The notes: generated from the sequence alone by a model not told the origin. Numbered from the stretch's first letter, positions 43,728-55,190 are shown. The stretch: DNA of 64,000 nucleotides from Mycobacterium sp. E2479 (GCF_001667925.1 NZ_LZJR01000086.1:1-64000), one strand, 5' to 3'. Program-made: numbers and translations.

Positions 43728-45200
43728 GTGATTGGCGCTTCTGGGTCGGGTCCTGGGTCCATTGCAGGATCCGGCCACCGGCGCCTGCCCACGCTGACTG
43801 ACCTGCTCTATCAGCTGGCCAGCCGGTCGGTGACGTCCACCACATTGGTGGGCCGCTCCCTGCACGCCATCCACGCCAGCCAGCCCACACTGAACGCCTT
43901 CCGGGTGGTGCTCACCGAATCAGCGCTGGCCGACGCGGCGGAGGCCGACCGGCGACGCGCGGCCGGGGACACCGCCCCTCTGCTGGGGATCCCGATCGCC
44001 GTGAAAGACGACGTCGACGTTGCCGGGGTGCCCACCGCCTTCGGGACCGAGGGGTCGGTCCCGCCGGCCACGCACGACGCTGAGGTGGTGCGTCGCCTGA
44101 AGGCCGCCGGCGCCGTCATCGTCGGCAAGACGAACACCTGTGAACTCGGCCAATGGCCGTTCACCAGCGGACCCGGCTTCGGCCATACCCGCAACCCCTG
44201 GTCGCGCCGGCACACCCCGGGTGGATCGTCCGGCGGCAGCGCGGCGGCGGTCGCGGCCGGCCTGGTCACCGCCGCGATCGGCTCCGACGGCGCCGGCAGT
44301 ATCCGCATCCCCGCGGCGTGGACGCACCTGGTGGGCATCAAACCGCAGCGTGGCCGCATCTCGACCTGGCCGTTGCCGGAGGCGTTCAACGGCATCACGG
44401 TCAACGGTGTGCTGGCCCGGACCGTGGCTGATGCGGCGTTGGTGCTCGATGCCGCATCAGGCAACGTCGAGGGCGATCGGCACCAGCCGCCCCCGATTAC
44501 CGCGTCCGACTATGTGGGGAAAGCCCCGGGCCCGCTGAACATCGCGCTGTCCACCCGGTTCCCGTACACCGGCTTCCGGCCGAAGCTGCACCCGGAAATC
44601 CTGGCCGCGACGCGAGCCGTCGGCAAGCAACTCGAATTGCTCGGCCACACCGTGGTGCCGGGCAACCCCGATTACGGCATGCGGCTGTCCTGGGACTTCC
44701 TCGCCCGGTCCACCTCGGGCCTACGGGAGTGGGAGGAGCGACTGGGCGACGGCGTGGTGCTGGACCCCCGCACCCTGTCCAACCTGCGCATCGGCGCGTT
44801 ATTGGGGCAAGCCATCCTGCGCACCGCCCGCCGCCACGAAGCGGACGACCAACGCCGGGTGGGCTCGATATTCGACATCGTCGATGTCGTGTTAGCTCCG
44901 ACCACCGCCCAACCGCCGCCGCTGGCGCGTGCCTTCGACCGGTTGAGTGGCTTCGGCACCGACCGCGCCATGATCGCGGCGTGCCCCCTGACGTTCCCGT
45001 GGAACGTCCTGGGCTGGCCGTCGATCAACGTTCCGGCCGGCTTCACCTCCGACGGTTTGCCGATCGGTGTGCAGCTGATGGGTCCGGCACACAGCGAGGG
45101 CCTGCTGATTTCGCTCGCCGCCGAACTGGAAGCCGTCTGCGGATGGGCCAGCGAACAGCCGCAGTCGTGGTGGGACCAGACCACCGATGCTCCCGGCTGA
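43728..45200 (+). CDS. amiA2: Amidase (AmiA2-like)
   Basis: A 490-residue amidase-signature enzyme that hydrolyses amides to acid and ammonia. The Ser-cisSer-Lys triad is visible: Lys in PIAVKDDVDVAG (about 92), cis-Ser in HTPGGSSGGSAAA (about 167) and the nucleophile Ser in SDGAGSIRIPAAW (about 190). The GTG at 43728 (VIGASGSGPG) matches the start of M. tuberculosis AmiA2 (Rv2363). It is divergent from recO. The physiological substrate is unknown. Confidence 0.93.
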   Translation: MIGASGSGPGSIAGSGHRRLPTLTDLLYQLASRSVTSTTLVGRSLHAIHASQPTLNAFRVVLTESALADAAEADRRRAAGDTAPLLGIPIAVKDDVDVAGVPTAFGTEGSVPPATHDAEVVRRLKAAGAVIVGKTNTCELGQWPFTSGPGFGHTRNPWSRRHTPGGSSGGSAAAVAAGLVTAAIGSDGAGSIRIPAAWTHLVGIKPQRGRISTWPLPEAFNGITVNGVLARTVADAALVLDAASGNVEGDRHQPPPITASDYVGKAPGPLNIALSTRFPYTGFRPKLHPEILAATRAVGKQLELLGHTVVPGNPDYGMRLSWDFLARSTSGLREWEERLGDGVVLDPRTLSNLRIGALLGQAILRTARRHEADDQRRVGSIFDIVDVVLAPTTAQPPPLARAFDRLSGFGTDRAMIAACPLTFPWNVLGWPSINVPAGFTSDGLPIGVQLMGPAHSEGLLISLAAELEAVCGWASEQPQSWWDQTTDAPG

Positions 45201-45301
45201 CGTCTTAACCACCAGCAAGCGTTTCCGCAGGTATTAAGGAGAATCAGCCGCTGACAACCCGGGTACTCGTTGGCGATGGACCAATCGACCGCTCCCCTGC
45301 T

Positions 45302-45487
45302 CGAGGCGCTGCCGATTATCGGGACAAGAACCGCTACGGATTCACGCCACCGGGCATTCCCACGGTCGTCCCCGGTGAGCGCCTCAATGATGCGGTGCTG
45401 GCGTGTTTGCGCTCGGGCGCCAACGCCGGCATGAATCTTCCCGACGCGGCCGATCCGTCGTTGGAGACCATCGGGGTGCTGGTCTGA
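45302..45487 (+). pseudogene. C-terminal relic of an Orn/Lys/Arg decarboxylase
   Basis: In one frame ending at a TGA (45485-45487), without a start codon of its own, the sequence reads YGFTPPGIPTVVPGERLNDAV (written here from its 20-odd-residue core), followed by LRSGANAGMNLPDAADPSLETI. This is the signature of the C-terminal domain of bacterial ornithine/lysine/arginine decarboxylases (Rv2531c type). The catalytic PLP domain is absent. It is a genuine gene remnant of about 55 codons lying between amiA2 and era, left from a deleted or transferred gene. Confidence 0.75.
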
Positions 45488-45622
45488 CGTGGCGATCCTC
45501 CGCATCAATGTTCACATCAGCCACACGCGTAGCCGGTGGGTGGCATATGGTCTTTTCCAAATGCGCTAGCAGCGGCGCTAGCACGCATGAAACTCGCCTA
45601 TTGGTCGGCAGCGCGCCGGTGA

Positions 45623-45653
45623 GTGCCGCGCGCGCCGGTCGCCAGCGCGGCAC
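45623..45653 (-). terminator. Hairpin downstream of era
   Basis: GTGCCGCGC (45623-45631) and GCGCGGCAC (45645-45653) form a perfect 9-bp stem with a 13-nt loop, 12 bp past the era stop on the minus strand. There is no U-tract, as in the I-shaped terminators reported for mycobacteria. Confidence 0.55.
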
Positions 45654-45664
45654 GGCTGTGACCG

Positions 45665-46564
45665 TTAAAAGCCCAGTCGGCCAAGCTGTTTGGGGTCGCT
45701 CTGCCAATTTTTGGCGACCTTGACGCGCAGGTCGAGGTACACCTTCGTGCCCAGCAACTTCTCGATCTGGGCGCGCGCGGCGGTACCGACCTCTCGCAGC
45801 CGGGCGCCGCCCTTGCCGATGACGATGCCCTTCTGGCTGTCGCGTTCGACGTAAAGCAGGGCATGGACGTCGATCAGGTCGTCACGATCCGGCCGCGGGT
45901 TGACTTCGTCGATGACCACCGCCAACGAATGCGGCAGCTCGTCACGAACGCCCTCGAGGGCGGCCTCCCGAATGAATTCGGCCATCAGAACCTCTTCGGG
46001 CTCGTCGGTCAGCTCACCGTCGGGGTAATACGCCGGCCCAGGCGGCAGCGCGGCGGCCAGCACGTCGATCAAGATGTCCATTTGAGCGCCGGTCACCGCC
46101 GACACCGGAACGATCTCGGCAGAGTCACCGACCAGCTCGCTGACCGCCACCAACTGCGCGGCTACCCGATCTTTGGGCGCCTTGTCGATCTTGGTGACGA
46201 TCGCGACCAGAGTCGTCTTCGGCGCGGTCGAACGGATTTGTTCGACGATCCACCGGTCTCCCGGACCGATCGCTTCGTCGGCGGGAATGCACAGCCCGAT
46301 CACGTCGACTTCGGAATAGGTATCGCGCACAAGGTCGTTGAGGCGCTTGCCCAGCAAGGTGCGCGGTCGGTGCAGGCCTGGCGTGTCGACCAGGATGATC
46401 TGGAAGTCGTCTCGATGCACGATGCCGCGGATGGTGTGCCGGGTGGTCTGTGGCCGCATCGAGGTGATCGCGACCTTGGTCCCGACGAGCGCATTGGTCA
46501 GTGTCGATTTCCCAGTGTTGGGGCGACCGACCAAACATACGAAGCCGGAACGAAATTCAGTCAT
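45665..46564 (-). CDS. era: GTPase Era
   Basis: A 299-residue GTPase for 16S rRNA processing and 30S assembly. GTP-binding motifs are G1 GRPNTGKST (about 13), G3 DTPG (about 58), G4 TKID (about 120) and the switch TTRHT. A C-terminal KH domain carries the RNA motif [15 protein letters not shown] (about 235). The ATG at 46564 begins [16 protein letters not shown] and lies within the end of the upstream gene (8-nt overlap), indicating translational coupling. It is called bex or era in M. tuberculosis (Rv2364c/Bex). Confidence 0.96.
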   Translation of the reverse strand: MTEFRSGFVCLVGRPNTGKSTLTNALVGTKVAITSMRPQTTRHTIRGIVHRDDFQIILVDTPGLHRPRTLLGKRLNDLVRDTYSEVDVIGLCIPADEAIGPGDRWIVEQIRSTAPKTTLVAIVTKIDKAPKDRVAAQLVAVSELVGDSAEIVPVSAVTGAQMDILIDVLAAALPPGPAYYPDGELTDEPEEVLMAEFIREAALEGVRDELPHSLAVVIDEVNPRPDRDDLIDVHALLYVERDSQKGIVIGKGGARLREVGTAARAQIEKLLGTKVYLDLRVKVAKNWQSDPKQLGRLGF

Positions 46565-47867
46565 GCGGCCCGGGCTCCTCGCCATCGGGCGAATCGTCGG
46601 ATTCGACCGGGCTGAGCAAAACGGTGTTAATCCGTACCCGGCCCCGGTGATCGGTGCCGCCTTCGGCCCGCAGCCGCAGACCGTGCGAAACCACCTCGGC
46701 GCCCGGCAGCGGCACCCGGCCCAATTCCAGGGCGAGCAGGCCGCCGACGGTGTCGACGTCGAGGTCGTCGTCGAACTCCACGTCGTATAGCTCGCCCAGG
46801 TCTTCTATCGGTAGCCGCGCCGACACCCGGAAGTGCTTGTCGCCCAAGTCTTCGATCGGCGCCGTCTCCGCCTGGTCGTACTCGTCGGCGATCTCGCCGA
46901 CGATCTCTTCCAGCACATCTTCGATGCTGACCAAGCCGGCGATCGCGCCGTACTCGTCGACGAGAAGAGCCATGTGGTTGCGGTCGCGCTGCATTTCCCG
47001 CAGCAGAGAGTCCAGAGGTTTGGAATCCGGCACGAAGACCGCGGGGCGCATCACCGTCGACACCGGAGGGGTCCGCCCGCCGTCGCCGGACAAAACCGTC
47101 TGCTGAACAAGGTCTTTCAGATACACGACCCCGACGACGTCGTCGACGTTCTCGCCGATCACCGGGATGCGGGAATGCCCGCTGCGCACCGCCAAGTTGA
47201 TGGCCTGGCTGGCGGACTTGTCGCTTTCGATCCAGATCATCTCGGTGCGCGGGACCATCACCTCGCGGGCCGGGGTGTCACCGAGTTCGAAGACCGACTG
47301 GATCATCTTGCGCTCTTCGGCCGCGACCACGCCGCGCTGCTGAGCCAGGTCGACGACTTCGCGCAATTCGATCTCGGAGGCGAACGGCCCGTTCCGCAGC
47401 CCGCGGCCGGGGGTCACCGCGTTACCCAGCACCACCAGCAACCGGCTGATCGGCATCAACAGCCACGAGATCGCTTGCAGCGGAAGCACCGTCGTCAGCG
47501 CAATGGAGTAGGCGTTCTGACGACCGAGGGTGCGTGGGCCCACCCCCATGACGACGAAGCTGGTCACCACCATGATGGCGGCCGCGCCGAACAATCCCCA
47601 TCTCAGCCCGAAGTTGTCATAGAGAAACACCACCAGCAGTACGGTCGCCGTGATCTCGCAGGCGATCCGCAGCAGCACCACCAGGTTGATGTAGCGCGGC
47701 CGTTCCGACATCACCTTGGACAACGCCACCGCCCCGGGCCGCTCGTCGCGCACCAACTCCTGAACCCGGGCCAGCGACACCGTGCTGATTGCCGCATCGA
47801 TCGCCGCGAACAGCCCGCCCAGCGCGATCAGCGCGACTGCACCGAACAGCTCAGACCAGCCCGTCAA
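46557..47867 (-). CDS. CNNM/HlyC-CorC family membrane protein with CBS domains
   Basis: A 436-residue integral membrane protein. It has an N-terminal DUF21 domain with four hydrophobic segments (about 1-170), a tandem CBS pair (about 200-325, [14 protein letters not shown] and [19 protein letters not shown]) and a CorC/HlyC transporter-associated domain (about 345-420). Homologues transport or regulate divalent cations such as Mg2+ or cobalt. The start is TTG (47865-47867), located in a 23-bp repeat also present at the start of the next upstream gene. It corresponds to Rv2366c and is coupled to era. Confidence 0.9.
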   Translation of the reverse strand: MTGWSELFGAVALIALGGLFAAIDAAISTVSLARVQELVRDERPGAVALSKVMSERPRYINLVVLLRIACEITATVLLVVFLYDNFGLRWGLFGAAAIMVVTSFVVMGVGPRTLGRQNAYSIALTTVLPLQAISWLLMPISRLLVVLGNAVTPGRGLRNGPFASEIELREVVDLAQQRGVVAAEERKMIQSVFELGDTPAREVMVPRTEMIWIESDKSASQAINLAVRSGHSRIPVIGENVDDVVGVVYLKDLVQQTVLSGDGGRTPPVSTVMRPAVFVPDSKPLDSLLREMQRDRNHMALLVDEYGAIAGLVSIEDVLEEIVGEIADEYDQAETAPIEDLGDKHFRVSARLPIEDLGELYDVEFDDDLDVDTVGGLLALELGRVPLPGAEVVSHGLRLRAEGGTDHRGRVRINTVLLSPVESDDSPDGEEPGPHD

Positions 47868-47886
47868 TTGTCGACATACCTTGACT
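47864..47886. repeat. 23-bp direct repeat, copy 2 (ybeY-junction duplicate)
   Basis: The segment is identical to 49178-49200 except for one base. On the minus strand it still reads SRYVDN-stop in the ybeY frame, a near copy of the YbeY C-terminus SRYFDN, although ybeY is 1.3 kb away. It contains the TTG start of the CBS-domain gene. Together with copy 1 it brackets the exported Pro-rich protein gene. Confidence 0.85.
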
Positions 47887-47921
47887 CGGTCACTGACTCC
47901 CCTGTGGCTTTGGCCTGCAGC

Positions 47922-49181
47922 TTAGGTGTCAGCCTGCTGCTCCCCGCTCCGATTCCGGCGGTTGAGCAACCAGGCGATCAGACCCACCACTACCGCAAAC
48001 CCCCCGAAGCGCAACGGCAGCGTCCACCCTGATTGTTGGGGCTGACCGGGCTCCTGGTGGTGAACGGCCAGTAGCACCAAGAAACTGCCGTCGTCCGTCG
48101 GCCCGACGCCCGGTGTCGGCTGGGTCTTGATCACCCTGATCTGGGCGGGGGCGCTGCTGGAATTGTCGATCTGCCCCCACGCCAGCGTGGAGTCGTCGAG
48201 CAGGAAGGTATCCTGGCCGCCCGCCGGTTGGCCGCCGTCGTGACCCACCACCGCAACGTGGCCCACTTCGACGGTCTCGCCTTTGGCGGGAACGAACACC
48301 GTGACATTCTCGTACAGCTTCGGCGGAACCGGCGGCTTGTAGTCCGGTGGCGGCGCGCCGTTGTTCGGCGGCGGTATTGAGCCCCCGCCGTAAAAGCTGC
48401 CGGCCGCCACATAGCTGTCGCTGACCGCGGTGAACGGGACGACGCCGACGCTGGTCGCGTCGAGCACCATCCGCGCTCCGCGCGGCAGGTACGCCTGCTG
48501 GTAGGCGCCGTTGTAGAAGTAGTGCAGCGTAACCGGCTGATTGAGCGGGTTGTAGATCGTCGGGCGACGATAGGCGTCGTCGTAGTCGAGGTACTCCCAG
48601 TGGCGCGGTCGGACGAACTTCTGATCGTCAATCTTGAGGATGTCGACGTTGTCGCGGTGAGAACTCACGACGTTCTGCACCTGCTGGTTGGGATCAACCT
48701 GGGTGGGCGGCTTCGGTGGGTTGGCGGGGTCGACGCGCGTCAGCGGTGCGGCCTTGGCCGCCGCGATCGCCAACGACGGCGCATCCAGGCCACGCGGCGG
48801 TGCCACCACCGGGGCGTTCCGTGGTGCGTCCGGCCCCGGCGGACTGATCTCCTGCACCGGAAGCAAACCGGAGTTGGGCGGCGGAAGTATCAGCGGACCC
48901 TCCACCGGCGACGGGAGCGGGGGCGGCTCGTACACCGGAATGGGAATTGGCGGAATTGGCTTGGGCGCGGTGCTCGGGGGTCCTTGGACGCCATGGCGGT
49001 CCTCGTTGCATACGTTCGCCGTGTGATAGGCGTTCACGTAGAACATGCAGTGCTCGCAGGCGACCGGGTTCGATCCCGCGCCGGCACACGGGGCCGCCAG
49101 CGCTTGAGTGTCGGTAATGACCCACACCGGCAAGGGCGCGAACGCGATGGTAGCTGCCGCCAGAATGTTGAACGGCCTCAA
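47922..49181 (-). CDS. Exported Pro-rich membrane-anchored protein, unknown function
   Basis: A 419-residue protein I do not recognise by name. It has a signal peptide ([19 protein letters not shown]..., cleavage near ALA-AP), a cysteine cluster ([14 protein letters not shown] and VC, about 34-60), a Pro-rich linker (about 65-150), a globular region with [16 protein letters not shown] and [21 protein letters not shown], and a C-terminal transmembrane helix ([15 protein letters not shown]) followed by a basic tail. It would be a type I membrane protein facing the envelope. The TTG start overlaps the ybeY stop (TTGA). I do not recall a counterpart between Rv2366c and Rv2367c in M. tuberculosis, and the 23-bp repeats around it suggest insertion. 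Confidence 0.78.
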   Translation of the reverse strand: MRPFNILAAATIAFAPLPVWVITDTQALAAPCAGAGSNPVACEHCMFYVNAYHTANVCNEDRHGVQGPPSTAPKPIPPIPIPVYEPPPLPSPVEGPLILPPPNSGLLPVQEISPPGPDAPRNAPVVAPPRGLDAPSLAIAAAKAAPLTRVDPANPPKPPTQVDPNQQVQNVVSSHRDNVDILKIDDQKFVRPRHWEYLDYDDAYRRPTIYNPLNQPVTLHYFYNGAYQQAYLPRGARMVLDATSVGVVPFTAVSDSYVAAGSFYGGGSIPPPNNGAPPPDYKPPVPPKLYENVTVFVPAKGETVEVGHVAVVGHDGGQPAGGQDTFLLDDSTLAWGQIDNSSSAPAQIRVIKTQPTPGVGPTDDGSFLVLLAVHHQEPGQPQQSGWTLPLRFGGFAVVVGLIAWLLNRRNRSGEQQADT

Positions 49182-49200
49182 TTGTCGAAATACCTTGACT
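49178..49200. repeat. 23-bp direct repeat, copy 1 (end of ybeY)
   Basis: This copy covers the last codons and stop of ybeY and the TTG start of the exported protein gene. The second copy, with one mismatch, is at 47864-47886. In both copies a TTG start codon is embedded at the same place. Confidence 0.85.
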
Positions 49201-49711
49201 TGTCGAGCAATCGACGGTCCCGTTCCTGCTGGCGGTCCTGGTGGTAGGCCTCGACCTGGTCGGCGACCCATTCTTCGAGCAACCGGTCCTGCAGGGCGAA
49301 CATCTCCTTCTCCTCGTCCGGCTCGGCGTGGTCGTAACCGATCAGATGAAGCACGCCGTGGATGGCCAGCAGCGCCAGCTCGTGCCCCAGACTGTGGCCC
49401 GCCGAGGCGGCCTGACCGGCGGCGAATTCCGGGCACAGCACGATGTCGCCCAGCATGGAGGGTCCCGGCTCGGGGGCGTCCGGGCGTCCACCCGGCTCGA
49501 GCTCGTCCATCGGAAAGCTCATCACGTCGGTCGGGCCGGGCAGGTCCATCCAGCGCATGTGCAGGTCGGCCATCGCGGCGGTGTCCAGGAGCACCATCGA
49601 CAGCTCGGCAGCCGGATTGACGTCCATCTTGGCGATGACGAACCGCGCGACGCTGATCAGTTCGGCTTCGGAGACGTCAATACCCGATTCGTTGGATACC
49701 TCAATGCTCAT
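49178..49711 (-). CDS. ybeY: Endoribonuclease YbeY
   Basis: A 177-residue metal-dependent endoribonuclease for 16S rRNA 3'-end maturation and ribosome quality control. The zinc motif H-x3-H-x5-H is intact in [11 protein letters not shown] (about residue 115). The conserved LNxxFR-like equivalent is [12 protein letters not shown]. The ATG at 49711 ([10 protein letters not shown]) matches the start of Rv2367c; an ATG three codons upstream is less likely. It lies 20 bp after phoH in the same operon. The last codons form part of the 23-bp repeat. Confidence 0.96.
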   Translation of the reverse strand: MSIEVSNESGIDVSEAELISVARFVIAKMDVNPAAELSMVLLDTAAMADLHMRWMDLPGPTDVMSFPMDELEPGGRPDAPEPGPSMLGDIVLCPEFAAGQAASAGHSLGHELALLAIHGVLHLIGYDHAEPDEEKEMFALQDRLLEEWVADQVEAYHQDRQQERDRRLLDKSRYFDN

Positions 49712-49731
49712 AGAACCCACTCACCGCACCA

Positions 49732-50790
49732 TCATCGGCGACCGTGCGAGCCCGTCGCCCGCCGCGACGCCCGGTTCATCGCCAGACCAGGCTCTTCGAA
49801 TTTCGCATAAGCGTCGACGATCTCCGAGACCAGCCGGTGGCGGACCACGTCCACACTGGTCAGCTCGGCGATGTGGATGTCATCCACGCTGTCCAGGATT
49901 TCCATCGCCGAGCGTAGGCCGGATTTCGCGCCGCCCGGAAGGTCGACCTGCGTGATGTCGCCGGTGACCACGATCTTCGATCCGAAGCCCAGTCTGGTGA
50001 GGAACATCTTCATCTGCTCGGCGGTGGTGTTCTGCGCCTCGTCGAGGACGATGAACGCGGAGTTCAACGTGCGGCCGCGCATATACGCCAGCGGAGCCAC
50101 CTCGATGACTCCGGCGGTCATCAGTTTGGGGATCAGCTCGGGATCCATCATGTCGTACAGTGCGTCATACAACGGCCGCAGATAGGGATCGATCTTCTCG
50201 CTGAGTGTGCCGGGCAAAAAGCCAAGCCGCTCACCGGCTTCCACGGCCGGGCGGGTCAAGATGATGCGGTTTACCTGTTTGGTCTGCAACGCGTTGACCG
50301 CCTTGGCCATCGCCAGATACGTCTTGCCGGTGCCGGCCGGGCCGACCCCGAAGACGATGGTGTTGGCGTCGATGGCGTCGACGTAGCGCTTCTGATTGAG
50401 CGTCTTGGGCCGGATCGTCTTGCCGCGCCGCGACAAGATGTCCAGGGTCAGCACTTCGGCCGGGGACTCGTTGTCGGTGCCGGCCAGCATGGCGACGCTG
50501 TGGCGAACCACCTCCGGGGTCAACGGCTGGCCACCGGCAACGATCGCGACCAGTTCGGAGATCGCCCGCTCGGCGAGCGCGACGTCGGCGGGCTCACCCG
50601 CGAGGGAGACCGCATTGCCACGCACATGCAAGTCGGCGTTCAAGCTGCGCTCCAGGGCCCGCAGGTTCTGGTCCGCCGAACCCAACAAGCCCATCACGAC
50701 ATCGGGCGGAACATCGATGCTGCTACGAACCTGAGCAGAGGCCGGCACGGCTCCGGCAGCGTCAGCGGCGCTGGTCTCGCGGGGTGTCAC
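49732..50790 (-). CDS. phoH: PhoH-like ATPase
   Basis: A 352-residue P-loop ATPase of the PhoH family. An N-terminal domain with a KH-like fold (about 25-115) is followed by the PhoH domain with Walker [12 protein letters not shown] (about 152), Walker [12 protein letters not shown] (about 250) and [11 protein letters not shown]. Family members are RNA-associated helicase-like ATPases. It is coupled with ybeY as in most bacteria and has the same length as PhoH1 (Rv2368c). The PE_PGRS genes found upstream of phoH1 in M. tuberculosis are absent here. Confidence 0.94.
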   Translation of the reverse strand: MTPRETSAADAAGAVPASAQVRSSIDVPPDVVMGLLGSADQNLRALERSLNADLHVRGNAVSLAGEPADVALAERAISELVAIVAGGQPLTPEVVRHSVAMLAGTDNESPAEVLTLDILSRRGKTIRPKTLNQKRYVDAIDANTIVFGVGPAGTGKTYLAMAKAVNALQTKQVNRIILTRPAVEAGERLGFLPGTLSEKIDPYLRPLYDALYDMMDPELIPKLMTAGVIEVAPLAYMRGRTLNSAFIVLDEAQNTTAEQMKMFLTRLGFGSKIVVTGDITQVDLPGGAKSGLRSAMEILDSVDDIHIAELTSVDVVRHRLVSEIVDAYAKFEEPGLAMNRASRRATGSHGRR

Positions 50791-50846
50791 GTGGCTCTCG
50801 ATGCCTGCTTTCTCGGCTTGTCGGTGGGTTGCTGGGCCGTCTCAGT

Positions 50847-51695
50847 CTACGCCGAGGGCTCCGGTTGGTCAGTGTTCAGCAACGTACTCGACGCCGCGTC
50901 GCCGTCGCGACCCGGCGGCGCAACGTCGTTTGCCGGCACGTCCCCGCGCTGGTCCCAGCGCGGGGTCAGCACCCCGAGCGCGCCCAGGGCCACAGCCGCG
51001 GCCGTCGACGTCCGCAGCACCTGGGGACCGAGCCGCACCGCCGCCGCGCCGGCGTCGCACAGCGCCGCCATCTCGTCCTCTGCGATCCCGCCTTCTGGAC
51101 CGACCAGCAGCAGCAGTGAATTCGCTTGTGCCAGATCGATATCGGCGAGTCGGTCGGTGGCCGACTCGTGCAAGGCCAACGCCGTTGCGCCGGCGCCCAC
51201 CTCCGCGCGAATCCGCTGTGTCAGCTCCGTGGGGGACAACACGCCGTCGACCGGGGGGATGTACGCCCGACGGGACTGCCGGGCCGCCGACCGGACGACG
51301 GCACGCCATCGGCGCAACCCCTTGTTGACCCGATTGCCCTGCCAGTTAGCCACGCAGCGCGCGGCGTGCCACGCGACGAACGCGTCGGCGCCGGCCTCGG
51401 TGGCCAGCTCGACGGCCAGCTCCGAACGCTCCGACTTGGGCAGCGCCTGCACGATGGTCACGGACGGGGACCCCGGCGCCACACTCCAGCGCTCGAGGAC
51501 CCGTGCGCGCAACCCGTCGCGCCCGGCGTGCTCCACCTCGCAATGGGCCAGGGTTCCGGCGCCGTCGCCGAGGACGAGTCGCTCGCCGGGACGGATTCGC
51601 CGCACGGAGGCGGCGTGAAAACCCTCGTCGCCGCCCAGCACGGCGAGCGAGCCGGGCTCGGGCAGCTTGTCGAGGTAGAACAGGGTCGCGACCAT
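50847..51695 (-). CDS. rsmE: 16S rRNA (uracil-1498-N3) methyltransferase RsmE
   Basis: A 282-residue SPOUT methyltransferase that modifies U1498 of 16S rRNA with S-adenosylmethionine. It has an N-terminal PUA-like domain (about 1-75), then the trefoil-knot domain with [37 protein letters not shown] (about 190) and [20 protein letters not shown] (about 218). The tail after residue 245 ([19 protein letters not shown]...) is an extension not needed for the fold; from memory Rv2372c is about 262 residues. It lies 21 bp from dnaJ in the heat-shock cluster. Confidence 0.93.
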   Translation of the reverse strand: MVATLFYLDKLPEPGSLAVLGGDEGFHAASVRRIRPGERLVLGDGAGTLAHCEVEHAGRDGLRARVLERWSVAPGSPSVTIVQALPKSERSELAVELATEAGADAFVAWHAARCVANWQGNRVNKGLRRWRAVVRSAARQSRRAYIPPVDGVLSPTELTQRIRAEVGAGATALALHESATDRLADIDLAQANSLLLLVGPEGGIAEDEMAALCDAGAAAVRLGPQVLRTSTAAAVALGALGVLTPRWDQRGDVPANDVAPPGRDGDAASSTLLNTDQPEPSA

Positions 51696-51716
51696 GGCGC
51701 GCCTCCGGGCGCCAGA

Positions 51717-52865
51717 CTAGCGACCGGTGAAGGTTTCGCGGAGCCGGCTGAACAAGCCTCCGCCGGCGTGAGTCGAGCGGACCTCGGGCACATCGCGGCT
51801 GCGGTGAGTCTTGAACTCGCGCAGCAGTTCGGTGTCGCGGTGGTCCAGCCGGGCGGGAACCACCACCTCGACGTGGACATGCAGGTCACCTCGGGTGCCG
51901 GACCGCAGATGCGGCATGCCGTGACCACGCAGCGTGATGACCGAGCCCGGTTGCGTCCCCGGCGGAATGGTGATCTCGCTGACGCCGTCCAAAATCGCGT
52001 CGATGGTGATGGTGGCGCCCAGCGCGGCGTCAACCATCGGCACCGAAACCGTGCAGTGCAGGTCGTCGCCTTCGCGGACGAAGACGTCGTGGGCCTGTTC
52101 GTGCACCTCGACGTACAGGTCACCGGCCGGCCCGCCACCGGGCCCGACCTCGCCCTGCGCGGCGAGCCGCACGCGCATGCCGTCGCCAACGCCGGCCGGG
52201 ATCTTGACGCTGATCTCGCGCCGGGCGCGCACCCGGCCGTCGCCCATGCACTGGTGGCACGGATCGGGGATGACGACGCCGACGCCACGGCACGTCGGAC
52301 ACGGCCGCGACGTCATCACCTGCCCCAGCAGCGAGCGCTGCACCGTCTGCACCTCGCCGCGGCCACCGCAGGTGTCGCAGGGCACCGGTACCGAATCACC
52401 GTTGGTGCCCTTACCCTGGCATCGGTCACACAGGACCGCGGTGTCCACGGTGACCTGCTTGGTCACGCCCGTGGCGCACTCTTCGAGGTCAAGCCGCATC
52501 CGCAGCAGCGAGTCGGAGCCCGGCCGCACCCGCCCGATCGGACCGCGGGAGGTCGCGCCGCCGCTGAAGCCGCCGCCGAAGAAGGCCTCGAACACGTCGC
52601 CCAGGCCGCCACCGAAGCCGCCGAAACCGCCGCCCGCCGCGGCCGCGTTCTCCAGTGGGTCCCCGCCCAGGTCGACGACCCGCCGCTTCTCGGGATCGCT
52701 CAACACCTCGTATGCGACGCTGATCTCCTTGAATTTCGCCTGCGCGGCCTCGTCGGGGTTGACGTCCGGATGCAGTTCGCGCGCCAGCTTGCGGTACGCG
52801 CGCTTGATCTCCGCGTCGCTGGCGTTTCTGCTCACGCCGAGCAGCCCGTAGTAATCGCGTGCCAC
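51717..52865 (-). CDS. dnaJ: Molecular chaperone DnaJ (DnaJ2)
   Basis: A 382-residue DnaJ co-chaperone. It has an N-terminal J-domain with the HPD motif (ARELHPDVN, about 33), a Gly/Phe-rich region ([13 protein letters not shown]), and four zinc-finger repeats [24 protein letters not shown] and CHQCMGDG (about 145-205), then C-terminal substrate-binding domains. The GTG at 52865 (protein start [10 protein letters not shown]) gives the length of M. tuberculosis DnaJ2. It follows hrcA by 57 bp, suggesting co-regulation. Confidence 0.96.
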   Translation of the reverse strand: MARDYYGLLGVSRNASDAEIKRAYRKLARELHPDVNPDEAAQAKFKEISVAYEVLSDPEKRRVVDLGGDPLENAAAAGGGFGGFGGGLGDVFEAFFGGGFSGGATSRGPIGRVRPGSDSLLRMRLDLEECATGVTKQVTVDTAVLCDRCQGKGTNGDSVPVPCDTCGGRGEVQTVQRSLLGQVMTSRPCPTCRGVGVVIPDPCHQCMGDGRVRARREISVKIPAGVGDGMRVRLAAQGEVGPGGGPAGDLYVEVHEQAHDVFVREGDDLHCTVSVPMVDAALGATITIDAILDGVSEITIPPGTQPGSVITLRGHGMPHLRSGTRGDLHVHVEVVVPARLDHRDTELLREFKTHRSRDVPEVRSTHAGGGLFSRLRETFTGR

Positions 52866-52922
52866 GCTTGACTCTCCTATACCTGGTTTTTTCCCGCGCC
52901 TACCCATCCTGCGGGTGCGCGT

Positions 52923-53990
<1,068 letters not shown>

Positions 53991-54200
53991 TCATTTTACG
54001 GACACGGGCGGCGCCGACGGTTATCCGCGGCGGTTCGGCGGAGCCGGTGACCGCAGGGATCACCGCCAGTCGTCGCCGTCACACCGGCGGTGCTGTCGAA
54101 AATTTTCTTCGAACGCATCGGTGCTGACGGACATCAGTCCGGCTAGCCTTTCCAGAATGAACCGGTCGTGCCATAGCAATGAGTCGGGAGCGGTCGGCCG

Positions 54201-54515
54201 ATGATTTTCAAGGGCGTGCGCGACGGCAAGCCGTATCCCGAGCACAATCTGTCCTATCGGGATTGGTCCCAGATACCGCCGCAACAGATCCGGCTCGACG
54301 AATTGGTCACCACGACAACGGTGCTCGCGCTGGACCGGTTGCTCTCCGAGGACTCCACCTTCTACGGCGACCTCTTCCCCCACGCGGTGCGGTGGAGGGG
54401 CATCACCTACCTCGAAGACGGCCTGCATCGTGCGGTGCGGGCCGCTCTGCGGAACCGCACCGTGCTGCACGCTCGGGTGTACGACATGGATGTGCCGCTG
54501 GGCTCGCCCGCGTAA
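54201..54515 (+). CDS. Conserved hypothetical protein (Rv2375-like)
   Basis: A 104-residue mycobacterial protein corresponding to Rv2375 by position and sequence. It has a conserved core IPPQQIRLDELVTTTTVLALDRLLSEDSTFYGDLFPHAVRWRGITYLEDGLHRAVRAAL, which looks like a single compact domain. No signal or membrane segment. GGAG lies 9 nt before the ATG. It is divergent from hrcA. Function unknown. Confidence 0.82.
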   Translation: MIFKGVRDGKPYPEHNLSYRDWSQIPPQQIRLDELVTTTTVLALDRLLSEDSTFYGDLFPHAVRWRGITYLEDGLHRAVRAALRNRTVLHARVYDMDVPLGSPA

Positions 54516-54516
54516 G

Positions 54517-54543
54517 CGTCACACTCGAGGCTCCCCGCGTGTC
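54517..54543 (+). promoter_or_regulatory. Candidate ECF41-type promoter upstream of the AhpD-like gene
   Basis: CGTCACA (54517-54523), 16 nt, then TGTC (54540-54543). ECF41 sigma factors are reported to recognise TGTCACA-N16-CGTC upstream of their partner oxidoreductase gene. This site differs by one base in each element, has the exact spacing and lies 50 bp before the AhpD-like gene that precedes the ECF41 gene. Confidence 0.5.
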
Positions 54544-54593
54544 GACCTAGTAAGGACGTTGGTTTCTGACCACAACTTGCCAGGAGGATCGCC

Positions 54594-55190
54594 ATGTCAC
54601 GGCTGCAAGGAGTCTCCGACCGCGACGCCGGCCTCGGCGCCAAAATCGCCTTCTTCTTCACCAAACGCAAGCTAGCGCAGATGGCCGGGCTCGAAACCGC
54701 GGGAATGTTGGAGCCGCTGCGGATGTATGCGCATATCCCTCGATTGCTCAGCGCCTACGGCAAGTTGGAGCAAGCCGAGTCGAAACTTGACATTCTCAGC
54801 CCCCGTCACCGTGCGCTGGCGGAGCTCAAGGCAGCGACGACGGTGCGCTGCGAGTACTGCATCGACCTCGGCTCACAGATCGCCCGGAAGTGGGGCATCA
54901 CCGACGAAGAGCTGCTGGCGATGGCCAACTATCGCAACGCCGTCTGTTTCTCCGACGTCGACAAGCTGATCCTCGAGTACGCCACCGCGATGAGTCGCAC
55001 CCCGGTCGAGGTGACCGATGAACTTTTCGATGCGCTGCGTGCCCACTTCGACACGCCGCAGCTCGTCGGCCTGACCCACGTCATCAACCTGGGCAACATG
55101 CGCGCCCGGTTCAACATCGCCCTCGGTATCGGGTCGTCGGGCTTTTCGGCTGACCGAGTGTGCGCATTACCCGAGACCGATCGGCCATGA
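54594..55190 (+). CDS. Carboxymuconolactone decarboxylase/AhpD-like protein
   Basis: A 198-residue protein of the CMD/AhpD superfamily with the redox CxxC motif in TTVRCEYCIDLGS (about residue 86) and a conserved helix ending GLTHVINLGNMRARFN. It is predicted to have peroxidase-like or disulfide-reductase activity. Its stop overlaps the ATG of the ECF sigma factor (ATGA at 55187). The pairing of a CMD-type gene with an ECF41 sigma factor is the classic ECF41 arrangement, in which the oxidoreductase gene is the main target. Confidence 0.88.
   Translation: MSRLQGVSDRDAGLGAKIAFFFTKRKLAQMAGLETAGMLEPLRMYAHIPRLLSAYGKLEQAESKLDILSPRHRALAELKAATTVRCEYCIDLGSQIARKWGITDEELLAMANYRNAVCFSDVDKLILEYATAMSRTPVEVTDELFDALRAHFDTPQLVGLTHVINLGNMRARFNIALGIGSSGFSADRVCALPETDRP

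Noticed and set aside
51126..52871. A 581-codon plus-strand frame opposite rsmE and dnaJ
   Set aside because: The minus strand encodes both conserved proteins with intact motifs; the long frame is a GC-codon artefact.
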